This document shows, piece by piece, positions 11,544 to 26,900 of a DNA stretch of 64,000 nucleotides. The number at the start of each line of letters is the position of its first letter. The stretch's first letter is position 1. The notes below the pieces were generated by a model. That model did no database searches. It was not told the DNA's origin and saw only the letters and a program-made list of their open reading frames with translations. A program made the translations under genes and the position numbers. The stretch comes from Anthopleura xanthogrammica (Eukaryota; Cnidaria; Anthozoa; Actiniaria; Actiniidae): assembly GCA_964019055.1 (NCBI GenBank), contig OZ025206.1:5106117-5170116 (forward strand). The letters run 5' to 3'.

Positions 11544-14500
11544 CTAAAAATACAGTAAAAAGATTGTAAATAGCTTGTCTGAAACCTCAACCCGATTTAG
11601 TACATTGGGAATAACAGCAAACCACCTATATTATTAGAGTGGCCTTAGAATTAAAATTAACATAACGACTGTGAAATAACAAAAAACATAACGGCCATGT
11701 TGGTGACAAAAGGCACTAAAGGCGCGACACACGATGGTTATAACATTGCGCGCAATATTGTAGACTATGTTGCTGAAGTAGCCAAGGATCGTTTCCTACT
11801 TCAGCAACATTGTGCAAAACAAATTGCGTCGTGTGACATGGCTCACATTGCGCGCAGTGTTGCATCGAGTGTCCGTAGCTTTTAAAAAGGAGCGGATACA
11901 CAGAGGAACATTGCGCGCAATATTATACGCAACAGAAGGGAGGATACACGTTGCAACATTTCACGCAATATTGGTCGTACCTATCCCGGCGCGGTTACTA
12001 AAAAGCCTTCGACTCCAGGAAGTTTGGTGAATGATGATAAGCGCACGCAATTGCAAGCGATGTTTCAGCTATGTTCAATTTGTTGCTTGGATTGTTGCAG
12101 AAGTAGAACATGACACAATTTCGGGAATTGATACAGCAATGTTGCGAGTAGGAAGTTTCAGGGGTGGACACATGCTGTGATGGTCCTTATGCTTGCAATA
12201 TTGAATTCCTTTTTTTTCACCGTGTCCCCACATCTTAATAACAAATCTTTTGCAAAATAGACCATTTTCCAATTCGTACAATACTGCTGTGCTCCTTGAT
12301 TACAGACTCATTTACTCAGGCAGTGTTAGCCTCATTTTAGTGTCTAAATATTCACAAATACCAACAGCAAAGTAAAGAATGCACACAGCATGAACAATAC
12401 AAACACTCTGAAATTCCACGGACCTAAAATTAAATTTGGAGGGACTAATCATCCTTGCTTTCAGCTGAAGAGCTGAATTATGAAGGACGCAGCTCAACGT
12501 GGTCGAGTCGAAGGCATACGAAGGCACCTCGGGCAGCCGCCATACGACTCATGTCTGACCACGGAGCAAAGCTCAGATCGAATTAGGGTTGGTTTTTACG
12601 GAGGGAGGTAAACCGGAGAACCCGGAGAAAAACCCTCGAAGCAAGGGAGAGAACCAACAAACTCAACTCACTTAAGGTGCCGAGTCCGGGGCTCGAACCC
12701 GGGACCATAGCGGTGAGAGGTGAGATGCGAGAACTTACGCACTACGCCGCCCTTGCTTCCTTTCTTGGACACGTGAATATTCTACACAAAATCGAACCTA
12801 ACCCTAAGCAACAGAGAATTCGAAACTGGAGCATTCCACCGAAATGGTGGTTGTGAAAGCCGGGAATGAGATAAAACCTCGAAACATGCGAATTCTTACC
12901 TCGTTTGCATATTGATAGTTGAGTACTGGTGCCATATTCCTGGTGGGTCAAATTGTAATCTGTGCCAACTCTTTCTAGGATAAAATAGTTTGCTGCACTT
13001 GTATTGACCCAATTTAGTTTATAACTATATTTGGCTCCATCAATCCACTTTAACTCGCCATTTATCAATTTCAGGCCTAAAATTAAAGACACACGAAATG
13101 CATGAGGAGGCACATGAATACGGATACAACTCAGTAGAACAATTTTCTACAGCTCGCGCTTTGTACTTTTTTGTTAGGTTCGTTTAGGTTTGTATATAGC
13201 CGTAGATCGTTTTGTTTCTCTGATTGGTCCGTATATTCGTATAACGCAAATAATGCGCGCATATAGTCTTTGAATCATTTGAATCATTGTAATACTTACT
13301 TTTCGCCCTGAAGATGCACTAGAAGTGCGAAAGTTCGGCAATTACGGTGACTGACTACTTTAGCAAGGAATAATTACAAAATGTTCTTAGAAAGATTTTA
13401 TACAGAATTTAACGCTGATTCCAAAAAGGAAAAGAAAAATGGGGTGTCCTGAGCTCGTTTTCGAGATAATAAACTTTGAATATGACCATCTTGACAAGTT
13501 TTCGAAAGAAAAATGACGGAAATCAAGCTTTGCACACAAAAAATCATTACTCAAAAATTAGAAAAACTCTGGAAGCAATTTTCTCAGGACATCTACTTTA
13601 AACATTATTTTCGAAGACAAACTCCAAATATTTGAAGAAAGTCGTAAAAATAAGCAAAATTTTGCCCTGTTAAAGTTCAAAACATGTATGATCCCTCAAT
13701 AAAATTTCGAAGCTTATTATGCGGTTCTGCGCGGTTTTCGTGAGAGGGCACATCGTGGGCTCATTCAATTAAAATTGAACGTTCAAAAGTAGTCAGTCAC
13801 CTTAAATAAATAATCGTGGAAGAAAACAAGCGTACATATTATAGAACAAAGAATCTCATTCTCAACAGAATGACACGTGGTCTGAAATGGGAAAACATTA
13901 CGCCCAAGGTAGATAAAGATTATCATATGTTAAGAGCCTGATATCGTTTTTATTCACGAGTTTCCCGTCATATCGCGAACAAGCGAGTCCGCGAGCGAGC
14001 TTTATTTCACGGATATCGACCCTAAATGTGTAATAAATAGAGGATATTACATGGTCGCGCGGAGATACGAATTTTATCTTCGAGTGTTGATATTATCTCT
14101 CACGAGTGAGCGCAGCGAACGAGTGAGAGATAATATCAGCACGAGAAGATAAAATTCGTATCTCCAAGCGGCCATGTAATGTTCTGTTTATTACATGAAA
14201 TCTTCAATGACAAATAATGGAGAATTTGAGACTTGCTGAGCAAAAAGTCGAAATTTGACACCACCAGTGTTGATATAAATCGTATCCCCACTGGCCACTG
14301 GTGGGAGTGGGGATATCAATTTTATCATTTTGATGTCACTCAATATCACACTCTATTTCATATAATAAAGAGGTTTATTACACAGGCAGTCTACTAGCTG
14401 TATAAGTTAGAACCATCAACATACAAGCAACACTATTTGCCATTATATAATGCAGTTGCTAAAAAAAGTTAGAAAGTTAAACGATATTCAATCAGATGTT

Positions 14501-17500
14501 TCTTATATCTGCTTTATCAGTGAATTTATGATTATCAGTTCATTCTGAGTTACTTTTGCATGTCCAGAACATTAGAAAGTTTTATGTTACAGAAAATATA
14601 TTGACAGACAAAACATTTGTTTAAAATTCATTTTAAAACTTGTTTAAAATTTTGCATAGTTCTTTTTGTTTCTGGTTGTTTCTTATGCGTTTTTTAACAT
14701 CATAAGATGCATTTATAACATCTTCTGATCGGTCTTTAGCAGAATATGTTCGGCTCCTCCCCCTGCTTGTCTTCCAATTGAAATGAATTTGGCACTTTCA
14801 TAACGACCCTTGCAACGATCTGGACTTAGCATGTACTGACTGACCAAAATATTGCGCAATTAACCATTTTAGGTTTAAGAAAAAAATGGGTCGGGTTGAC
14901 ATTGCAGAGCATTGTGGGGCTGTTTTAGAGGACCAAATAAACGTCATCTTGGAAATATGTACTCTAAAACAGTTCCAAAATATACTGGAATGTCAAATCA
15001 AACCAGTCTTTCCCTCAATCATCTTCATCATTATCATCATCATCACTACAATCATTATTATCATCACCATTATCACCATCACCATCACCACCACCATCAC
15101 CATCACCGTCATCATCATCATCATCATCATCACCATTATTGTGATCATTGATGATGATGAGGATTAATAATGACATAATTGTATGTAATATATACAACAT
15201 GAGTGGCCGTGTTGTATCAGATATACAACCACGAGCCGAAGACGAGTGATTGTATATCTGATACAACACGGACACGAATATTGTATATTACTTATGAAAC
15301 GTCTAGGTGTATAAATTCATGTTCTACTAAAATTTTAAAGATAAAATTGAATTTGGCTGAGAAAATTGGAGTTAAAGTTTATGCAAATCAGGACGATTTT
15401 GTATCAGATACACAACCTCCTCCACGGACAATGATTTCTATTGTGTTTTCCTCATTAATTATTCATGAGTTTTATAAAAATGTATTACTTACCAATGCTG
15501 ACTTTTTCAGGAGGTGTGTCCTGTAGATTGAGAAGTTCCTTAATAAACGAAAATTCTATCCTGCCTAGGATGCTAGTCAGAGAGGCTCCAAACTTTTCAC
15601 AGTTAGCTTGAGCATTGTTAAAGACGCTGTTTCCGCCAATGACATAGTAACAGGCCCACTTATTGCACCTAACGACTTTAAACAAGAAATGAGTAGTGAT
15701 AAAACTGTGTCTTAGATATTAAAGAAGCACACAAGAAGGCATTAAAAAATGGGAACATGTCCAAGCTACTATTGGATATTAAAAAAGGAAAGCGTTATGC
15801 TTGCTTGAAATAGACCTTTTTTCCGGTCTCGTGTGAAATGCTTAACAAATGAATGACAAATTTTCAAAAGAGATATACACAGACAATTGGGCATTGAGGG
15901 CAGTGTTTGCTATTAATTCACCGATGGTTGGTAATGTGATTCACCAAATTCATTCAGCTGATTATTTAAATACCGAGCAATAGAATACTTTCTGGTTGAT
16001 AGCACATGACGGGCAGTGTTTGCTTTTCTCATTGAAGCCTAGTCATAATGAGATTCACTTTGCGGATTTATACCAAGAAACAAAGGCAGAAAAGTCCTAC
16101 AAATTTTCACAAAGCATTAGTGGCATTGTTAGCTGCAGAGCGAATGTTCTGAAATGTTCGTACTTAAACAGCTACAAGTTTTTATGGGAATTACTTCTGG
16201 CTGACATCACTTGGTATCGCAAACGCAAGCAATGTGGCTCGCCTCTCACCTCTAAAGTCTTGGGTTTGATTCCCAGACTCAGCATTACATGTGACTACGC
16301 GAGCTACTGGAAATCAAAGGGTTCCAGATTTCTATATATTTTGCAAGGTTTGCCCCAATACAAAATGGCCGCCGAAAACCGTGAATTGCTCTATTCCAAT
16401 TCGATCTACGAGTTAGCCGTGCCCTGACTTTGATCAGCCTCTGGCAGAGGCTGTTTCAGAATTTGATCTGTGATTTGAATTGATCTGTGAGTTAGCCGTG
16501 CCCTGACTTTGATCAGCCCAGAGGCTACTTTAGTGTTTGATCTATGAGTTAGTCGTGCATGCCCTGACTCTCATCAGTACAAAGGATGTTTAAGGGTATC
16601 GATAAAATTTGAAGGTTTAAGGCTATTATATCTTTAATTATTTGCTAATATTTGTGACTAACCTTTAGCTGGCCTAACTTTCATCTCAGATTTCTTTAGA
16701 CTTTGCGACCCTTTCCACGACTGCCAAGTCATAGAATCGTATCTTCCGTTTAGGTTGGAAGGGGTCAAGCATTCGCTCCCAGTATCATTGTTCCACCAGC
16801 CATTCTGGGTCTTGTTGCTGCATGTCAAATCGGACGTGTCTTTGTCCCATGTTGAGAAAGGCACTCCATTTAGGGCAGACAAAGAATCCCCAATGTCCCC
16901 TTGGAAACCAGAGACCTAATAAAACAATATAAGCTTGCTTTTTACTAATAGTCGAAAATATACCAAGTTAGTGAGCCTTTAGGAAGCTAGAAATGAGATG
17001 AGACTCCGGTGCGACTGATGCAAGTCTTGTCCTTCTATCCCAAGGCCATGCATTTCAAGAACAAAAGACTAAGCCCTACAGGGGTGGATCCAGGCTTTTT
17101 TTAAAGGTAGTGACAGTTAAGTCTGGTTCACACTGGCGACGCAAGCATAAGCATAACAAGATACGCAAGCGCAGACAGTACAGAATGTTTTGTTTTATCC
17201 AAATATAAAAGGGGTTAACTATTGAAGATTATCTGCGCTTGCGTATGTCGTTGTGCTTATGCTTACGTTGCTAGTGTGAACCAGGCTTTACAAAGAACTT
17301 TGCGCCAATACCAATACCACAGCAAACCCATAAAAGGCGTTAATGGGTGAAAAAACAATGGCATCTCATATTGGCGGGAATTGAATTTGAGAGCTTCAAG
17401 TAAATCGAGTGAAAGATTATCCGCATAAACGTTGTCTTTCACATTTTTTTATTTGTGCAAAAGGGGGTCACCCCATCACCACCCCTGGGTCCGCCCCTGC

Positions 17501-20500
17501 CCTAGCAGTAGGCTAGGGGAAAACCCTACCTTTATTTAACTATAAATATGACAGCTAAATATCGAACGAAAAAGTACTAGTGCATGATATGGAATAGCCC
17601 ACTTTCGATACTCTGGTTGAGTGATCACGCACAAAGCAAGTCAAGGCTGGGCTCCGGGGAAACAAAAAAATATATTAGGATTACTCCATTGTTTCCCCGG
17701 AGCCTAGTCTCGATTTGTTTTGTCCGTGATCACTCAACCAGAATATCGGAAGTTGGCTATTGATAAAATAAAAATGATTCTACTCAAAATTTGCCAGAGG
17801 TATTTGCAAGCACATCTGCCGGCGAAACTTATCATAACGATTACACGAAATCTTTTTTATCCAAACACTAAACATTTTGAGAAATATATGATCGTACCAT
17901 ACTGAAATGGACGTAATACCAGTCGGACGCTCTACCACTGAGCTACTGGAGAATCTAAAGGACAAGGTCAAAACAATTGTCAAAAATAGGGACCCGATTT
18001 TTTTGGTTTAGGTGGTGGGTACAGGTAAATACCCCTCCCCCCTCAGAGACCTGTTGAAATGCTCGATACTTGGTGTCCGTAGTGACTATTTCTATCCACA
18101 AATACGTTGTTTAGAATACATGCAAACAGACAGTACATTCACTTCTACGATTTGACTTTTAGTTTTGGAGATATTTGTGTACAAATTTTAGGATTTCACT
18201 TCCAGAGGTGGTGGGTACCGGGTAACACCACCCCTCCCCTCCAAATCGGGTCACGTAAGATGACAATTATTTTGACTTCGTTCCTAATGGCGAGCAACGT
18301 TGTTATTGTGGGTATATATACTTTTTGATGCATCATTGAAATGCACTTCAAAAAATCTTTACCTCAATGGCATAAGGTCCTGGACTAGCTTTGAACGATT
18401 CATAGAAACCCAATCCTCTTTCTCCGTTGAATGTCTCAAGTTCGATCCGTAGCTCGGTTCTACCCGCAAAAGGACCCATCCTGGCAAATCTATTTCCTAT
18501 CCAATGCTCACCATCGACTGAACCAAAACCATCGACATATGATCTCCAGTCGCGAAAGAAATTGACAGAGCCATTAAAACGTTTTTGAATGATCGTCCAA
18601 CCTCCGCCATTGGTTTCCATGTCACAATAGACAGTCTTTACCTTTATCGACGTTGATGTGATGCTATAATACCCACTTTTTGTGTTTCCATTCATAAGGT
18701 GATTATAACAGCTATACACACCGGAAACTATTGAAAATTAGAATCAATGATGATGGGGTGAGTAACTGATGGTTGAATAACAGAAATTATTGATTAACTG
18801 ATTGAATGATTGAATGACTGAGTGATCAGTGGAATGATAGAATGATTGATAGAATAATGGAATGGCTGATGGTTGAATGACAGAAATCATGACTGATTGA
18901 ATGATTGAATGACTGACTGATCAGTGGAATGATATAATGATTGATAGAATAATGGAATGGCTGATGGTTAAATGACAGAAATCATGACTGATTGAATGAT
19001 TGAATGACTGAGTGATAAGATGATATAATGGAATGATTGACAGATACAATGATATAATGGAATGATTGACAGATACAATGGTTGACTGATGCTTAGATTG
19101 ATAGTTCGAATGCAGTTTTTATTCATTGAAATAGACTCACGTGACAAGGCGGCCATATTCGATAGAACAGTTTTTACATGAAAATACACCGAATCGAAAT
19201 ATGGCGACCAATTTGAATAACTGTTGTTCTGGACTGACTAGCCTCGTGTTCAAGTGGAAACATAAAAGAGTTTTTACATGTATGAGAGGCTAGTCAGTCC
19301 ACAACAATAGTTATTCAAATTGGTCGCCATATTTCGATTCGGTGTATAGAGTTCAATTTCAGGAGGATAGAAAATGCATTGTTTAGGGATACGAGTGAAA
19401 AACGCACTGCGCATGCTCGGAAGTTCGTCGTGTTTACAAAGATTTAGTAAATCTCTAAAGTTAAATCCGTTCGTGGAAAGTTAGTGCTTATTTTTTTCCT
19501 GACACATTATTTTAGTTTTTTTTCTTTCCCTGGTCAAATAATATGAGAGAAATTCGCATAATATAAGACATGTAAATTTCCAATGGTTTTCTTCGTAAAC
19601 TCGACTCGTCTATGAATTTTCTGCCGAACTTCCGAGCATGCGCAGTGCGTTTTTCACCCGGGTCTTGTTTAGGTACACCAACATCATCATCATATTTTCC
19701 CCTTGGGCGCGTTACCAGCCTTAGGGCGCTTCTGTCTGGATGTGGTGGGAAATCTTGTCTCTAGCAGTCGCTTAAAGTCCGATGTCTTCATCATCATTCG
19801 TCTACCCTGTTGGGTGTCTATACCAACATGGCCATTCTAACGTCACGTGAAAACGGTCTATTGGAATTTAACTTATATATTCGTGTAACTAACCTCTGCT
19901 GGTGTGTCCAATAATCTCTATATTTTGTATGTCTGCCGGGTTTGGTGGAAGGGTACCGCAGTAAGAACCAAGAACATCAAAGACCTGCAAAAACAATTGC
20001 GATATCAGATAACGAATGATTTAATTTTTAATTTGCTTTTTCTTTACTCCGACGGACTAATGTCCGAAACGTCAGTACAGTTACAACTTTAATACATAGT
20101 ATTTATGTTTCCTTCTTATTCACTTGTTGTATTCAACAGACCAACACAGTTCCAACTAGTAACCACTAGTCATCATCATAATAGATATAGACGGTGTTTA
20201 AGTTTCCTTCTTATTCACTTGTTGTATTCAACACACCAACACAGTTCCAACTAGTAACCGCTAGTCATTATCATAATAGATATAGACGGTGTTTAAGTTT
20301 CCTTCTTATTCACTTGTTGTATTCAACACACCAACACAGTTCCAACTAGTAACCGCTAGTCATTATCATAATAGATATATACGGTGTTTAAGTTTCCTTT
20401 TTATTCACTTGTTGTATTCAACACACCAACACAGTCCCAACTAGTAACCGCTAGTCATTATCATAATAGATCATATAGACGATGTTTAGTTTCCTTCTTA

Positions 20501-20747
20501 TTCACTTGTTGTATTCAGCAGACCAAAAGTTCCAACAAGTAACCGTTAGTCATTATCAGAATTAATGTAACGCTTGAAATTAAAGGAGTTTTTTAATTTC
20601 TGGAGATCAAGAAAAAGAGAGGGACATGATGATTCGCGGATTGGGCAATTTTACATGCGGTTTTTCGGATAAAGCTTCTTTTTTGCGGTTTTACGGTTTC
20701 ATAGTAATAACAATAACTTCATCATCATCATCAACCTCATCATCAAC

Positions 20748-20787
<40 letters not shown>

Positions 20788-20801
20788 ACCTCATCATCAA
20801 C

Positions 20802-20853
<52 letters not shown>

Positions 20854-20944
20854 CCACCACCACCATCACCATCATCATCATCATCATCATCATCATCACC
20901 ACCACCACCATCACCATCATCATCATCATCATCATCACCACCAC

Positions 20945-20977
<33 letters not shown>

Positions 20978-23900
20978 AATCATCATTTTATTTTTTGCTT
21001 TGCTTTGCGGATTTTGTTTTTTAATCTGCGGATTTGCAGTCTTCAGCAACCAGCCCCAATTCCCCCCCCCCTCCCCCGCCCCACGTCGCGTTAGAACTCC
21101 TGGAATCATTTGAAGATTATATTTCTTAAAAAATGATTCTTTCTTAGTCTCTTTCTTAGTCTCTTTTCGTCTTTGCTGCGTGCGCATCGATAAAAGTGGA
21201 ACCAGCTGACTCGGTCCTGCGCTGAACTAGAATGGGATTTTTTTTAGAGTGTTTTATGTTTCTGCGACCTATTTCTATACGGAGCAGGTTTTCTTATCTT
21301 TTGAATTTCATTAATCAAACTTACGGCGTTCTCAAAATTTTCAGGTAAAATTTTCAAGGTCGGCATAAACTTGAAAAGCACTCTAAATCCAAAATCAAGC
21401 CCCTTTACAAGAGAGTAAGCATCAAACTGTGGCTCATAATACCTTAATTGATTCATACACATATGTTTTGTACGACGTAGGCATTGATACATTGACGTCA
21501 ATGTAGTTACAAGTGTAGTGGACATTTCCAATGCATTTCAATCCCGGCATAGAAACAAGAAGTTGTCTGCTGCATTTCGGACAAGACAGGCCTTCACTAC
21601 AATACTTGTACGAAACTGTTGACACAAAATTGTATTTGAATCAGTTTCAGTTATTGTTCATCTTGATAGTTAGGGCTTGGCAAGACGGTACATCTGTGAT
21701 TCTCTGTTTTCTTCGCATAGACGCACCGGCTCTGATTACTTCTGCGCAACAGAAGTGACAGAAATCGCATCGAGATCTGCTTCTTAAAAGTTGTGCGCAA
21801 AAAAGTTTCATTGTCATGGCGCGACTTGTAATGTCGCTGGCAATAACGTGATGTTTTCGTCTAAAGAAGTTTTCTGCGTGATCTTTTCTTAATTTACTGT
21901 TTTACTGCATGAAAAGTTTCTATGTGTGACACTCCTCAAAGCCTCTGTCGCCGGCAGCGTTGCATACAAAGGGTGCATCCTGTGTATGAGCCTTTATTGT
22001 AAATATTATTACGTTTTTCATGAAGATAGAAACATTTAATCTTGGTTCTTAAAGCCTGGTTCTTTGCCAATAGAGACGCAAGCCGACGCAGCTCTAAGAA
22101 AGTGCATGTTCTCACTATAAAAAGAAGTGGCGCAAGCGTAACAGAACGGAATATTTTGGGTTTTTTTCTTGCGTTGGCTTGCGCTTGTACTCATGCTTGT
22201 GTGGGCTTGCATCGCTAGTGAGAAAGTACCAGGCTTAACTTTGCGAAAAGAGAAGTAACCAGAAGCAGTCAGGAACTGTTACCAGAGAATAAAAAATTGT
22301 CTGGCTCTACCATATCATGCGTTCATTCTGTGTAGAGTAACTGAGGAGACTGTAAGCCGTCCTATACAGAAAGCTGTCACGCAGGCTAGTTTTTCTTGAA
22401 CACATACCTGTGAAAGTCTGAAAATCTCTTAGATTTCCGCGCTTCTTGAAAACAGGACCAACAATACTGAACTTTGGATTTTCTGTCAAGAGAAATTTGA
22501 AATTTGGAACCAAAAATTGTCTTGCATATAATGCATATTCTTGTAGTTTTTCCCCATTATTTTCTTACCCATTTCTCAATGAAATGATTTCAACTCTCTT
22601 CTATTCCTTCTTTTTTTTCTGTGATTGCATTCAGTTTTTCCCTTCTATATGGTGCGTAGCGTCCGCTCATAACACTCTTATTTCAAGTTATTCTATTAAT
22701 CAGGGGTTTGCACTTCAAAGAAACTAAGGATCGAATTACCTTTCAAACAACCATAGACCTCTGCCCGAAGAGCAATTCCACTAACAGTCCATGTTTTGGG
22801 ATGAATTCGTAGGTAGCGTTTCTCGAAGGAATATTTGATGATGTGCTTTACTCGAGTGTTGGCATCGGCGTTAGCAGGAAAGATCTATCATGAAATTATA
22901 GTGTTAACAGGTCCCCTTTATAGTTTCCTGCGCCATCTTGAAAGGTAGCCGGATTGAACCCAAGAGCACAACAGTGAGAAGCGGTGCATTAGCAGCTGCT
23001 GTGCTGAAAATATTCTATGACAGTCCCCTTGACAGTGCGAGACATGAGGTGAGCTTGCAATGATAGCGACCTTTTTTAATATCTTGGACAGGTCTCTATT
23101 ACTGCAAGGTCACCTCACGTCTCACTTCAATGCAAAGGCACTGGTGAAGGGGAATGGCCTAACGGCTCGTGCTTTTCCTACGCTCTCTCGTGTTCTCCCA
23201 ACATCACGCGTGTTTAGATCAGGCTATATAACACGGAAAATCGTCTTCTATTTCTTAATTATAACCCAACGATGAATTTTTGCGCGCTGTCATTGGTTCA
23301 AATGGGTCACGTGCAGGACGGGTATCAGGCGATATCCCCCGTCCGTTAAAAAAGAAAAGAAAAAAAAAACACAGAAAACAACGAAACTCGGTTTTTACAA
23401 ACAAGTGAGAGTAAAATACAAAGACTGGTTACGAAAACTACGCCAGCAAACACGAAAAAATCAACAAAAAATGCTGTAAATGTCTTCAATGGTAAGCATC
23501 CATGTTGTTTCGCGAATGAAGTTTTTGGTTTGTTTTCGAAATTGTTTTTATTTAAGGAATATAAAACGGCGCACGTGTCTATATACTGTGATATAAATAC
23601 GCTGGGAGCTGTAGAGCAAGAGAGAAGCTTCGCTTCTCGGCCAAATGTTCTTTTTTCGGACCATTTCTCATCCTCGGACATTATCAGCCGATATCCCAGC
23701 CGCCAGGAGGGGTTTATTTACTAAATATTTTGAATATGATTGATAATGATTTTGAATATTTAAAGATCAAACCGTGAAACCATCAAACCATCAAACCCTG
23801 AAACAACTTCTGCGTTGATCAAAGTCAGGGCACGGATAACTCACATACGAATCGGAATTTAACTTGTTAGGTTTTGTCGGGAGGGAGGTAAGTCCCCGAA

Positions 23901-26900
23901 TCCTGAAGGGATTATCTTACCTTGAGCTGATCGTCTTCAATGTAATCAAGCCACTCATGGCTGTCACGGCTCGAACTGATCCAGTAAGAGGACACGTACA
24001 TAGTTTTTCCTTCAACTGATGAGCCTTGCGTGGCTACAGCTGTTAAAAATACTTTTTCCACAAACGTGATCATGAGGAACTGCATTTCATTAAAAATGGT
24101 TGGTAACCAACATTGAGGGTTGTTAAGGCGCGCATATTTAGCTTCTGATCCGGTGCTTTCAGTTGATGCCGAGAGGTGGATGTCGGCAACCTTTCCATTT
24201 TCAAGTCCAAGGGGAAAATCACAGTCTGAAAAATGAAAGTAACATACAACAAAGTAGAATTTGTTTGCGCTTTTCCTGAAGACATAAAACAGTATTCATA
24301 AAGACTAAGAAAAGCTAACATGTAAACGGGGCTTAAAATGCATAAATGAGTCTGTGCATGAGTCATGAGTCGTCAAAAAAAGTGGTATAGAGCTGTTAAG
24401 TTGTGACGTATTTCCGGGTCCAACTGCTCGAAAAAAACGCTAAAATAAATCAAAAATGTTCTCAATGAATTAAATAACCTCCACCTGAAGCAGTTAAAAC
24501 TTTGGACAACAAATCCTGTCACGAAGAAAAAGTATTAAAGAAAAATCTTTATGAAACTGCTTTTCATTTTGGACCCGGAAGTCGTTTTTCCATTCGAATG
24601 ATGTCACACTTAAAAGCTCTATACATTACGGAAAGTGCAGGTGAAGCAACAAAACGATCAGAACGAGGGGGTCGACTGAGATAATGACGCCTATGATCGT
24701 AACATCACTTACGTATTTACTCGAATAAGCGCCTCCCCCGAATAAGCGCCGCATTTTGGACAAAACGTTAATAAGCGCCGCCCCTGAATAAGCGCCGCGG
24801 TCCCGTAAAATGTTCGCACAGATAGAAAATATACCATTGAATTAAAAGAAAATATTTCTTTGTCGCGTCCAATTTTTAAATAAGCGCCGCATTTGAGGCG
24901 CGAAAAATTTATTAAGCGCCGCGGCGCTTATTCGAGTAAATACGATATATAAAGGCTGTAAAAGGGTAAAATTAAAACGTACCTTTTGGTAAAGTGGTAG
25001 GTTCTATGGTTTGTATTGGATGATCATCCTCTGTACAACATACATGCAAAAACAGAATTAAGGCAAAAATACATTATAGTTTTTATTGCATAGGCATAGG
25101 TAAATTCTCCTCTGTTTTAAAATTCCATATTAAAAAAAAATAGAATTAGCAACATAAAGACAATACTAGTACTTGTACAAGCCGCAACATCAATCATTCG
25201 CTGAAACACTGGAGTAAAATTAAACATGCGCGAAAGGTTTATAACATGTAACATGAAAGATAAAACTATTTCTAGAGTGACTTCGACTTCAGGCAACACG
25301 TTGCGAGTTTCTGATCTGAAGTCAAAACCTCGCAACTCAAAATGACGTTGAGCGTTGCACGAAATACTGCGTTACAAATCGACTCGTGTAACATCGGCTT
25401 AAAACAGTGACTTGGGAATTTTATGTTAGTTGTTGAGACTTTATTGTAACTATGGTAATGCATACAAAACGCACGTACACGTACCTGGACAACCGTAAAG
25501 CTCCAACTTTAACGCTATAGTGCCTGTATGCACCAAGGGTACAATTCTTACAGACCGAACTTTGGCAGGATCTTGGAGCTGGTTTGTGACAACCGTATTT
25601 GCGTCCCAATTCGCAATGAAATCCTATCATACACAAATGAATTTGAAATGAGTAAAGATGAATTGTAAGTAGTGTACCTACCTGAAATGCGGATCTAGGA
25701 CCTTGAAAAGAGGCACTTTAATATCACTAAGAATCAACGACAATAGACCTCATCGGCTTGGGTGTAATGTTGTCCCATTTCAGACCACGTGTCATTCCCC
25801 AGAGTATCATTTCATTGTTTAACGGTTGCGCATGAAACAACTGAAACAAAGAGTCTTATTCTGAAAAGAATGACACGTGGGCTGAAATGGGACAACATTA
25901 CCCCAAGCCGATGTGGTCTATAGCCCACTTTCGATATCCTGCTCGCTTGAGTGATCACGCACAAACCAATTCAAGACGGAAACAATGGAGTAGTCTTAAT
26001 AATATTCTTCTATACCCATGCATCTCCCGTAGTTTCTTACACCCGCCCATCCTTGGATAAATAATGAATGGTTAGTCCCTATGAACCATACCTTATCAAT
26101 GAACCCCTCTCTATGAATTCTCCATGCTTTTCCGCCAAAGGTATACCGAAGCTGGAAACTCTTCACCCAATGTTCTTCCCCATTTATCGTACCACCCCTA
26201 GTACCTATAGCTGTCAAAAATACGATTTCTTCAATATCAACTTGTAGGAATGGCCACACGTCGTCGGGATAAGGACTCCAAAGCGAACTTATTTCGTTAA
26301 ACATTGCAGAACTTGGAGAATAGACGCTAATGATACCTCCATCAGCTAAGGTACTTGAAGCAGACAGCATTGTTTTCTTTACTAAAGGTCTGTTGCACCC
26401 TATTGGGAAAAATTCGGCGTTAGACAAATCTCACCACTGACTATGCAAAACGAAACAAAAAGAGGTCCAAGGGCATGCTCCCAAGGAAATTCTTCAATTA
26501 TGCTTTCCATAACTGCCATTTCCTGCGTTCTGGAGATATTTTGACCAAAAAAGGTTAAAAAAAAAAAGGAATTGCATTCCAAACTTAAGGGGGACGCGGC
26601 CCACTGTCAGCCAATCAAATCTTAAGGAAACCAAGCGCGTGCGTTTGATGTTTTCTTGTTTTGTATGTATAACAACTTTATTTTTGAATGAAAATGTTTT
26701 GTTAAAATTCTAACTTTTGATTTTGAAGACTTTGTATGATTTGGTCTTGTATATTAATGATAATGATAATGACATGACTTTTGTCGTGCATATTATTTAT
26801 TTGTGGCCCTTGTAGCATCGTTTGCACCCTCGCTGCCCTCGGGCGCAAAATTGATGCTACTCCAGCCACAAATAAACAATATGCTCTCCAAAAGTCATGT

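Noticed and set aside
14886..15275. Ile/His/Asp-rich open frames
   Set aside because: Caused by the CAT/CAC microsatellite.
16000..16427. 143-codon plus-strand open frame
   Set aside because: Its second half is a SINE body and satellite unit, and the first half shows no family resemblance or splice context.
17905..17955. tRNA gene on the minus strand
   Set aside because: Only the D-arm and A box are present; no T-arm, B box or acceptor pairing follows.
20626..21187. Poly-Ser and poly-Met open frames
   Set aside because: Translation of the TCA microsatellite.
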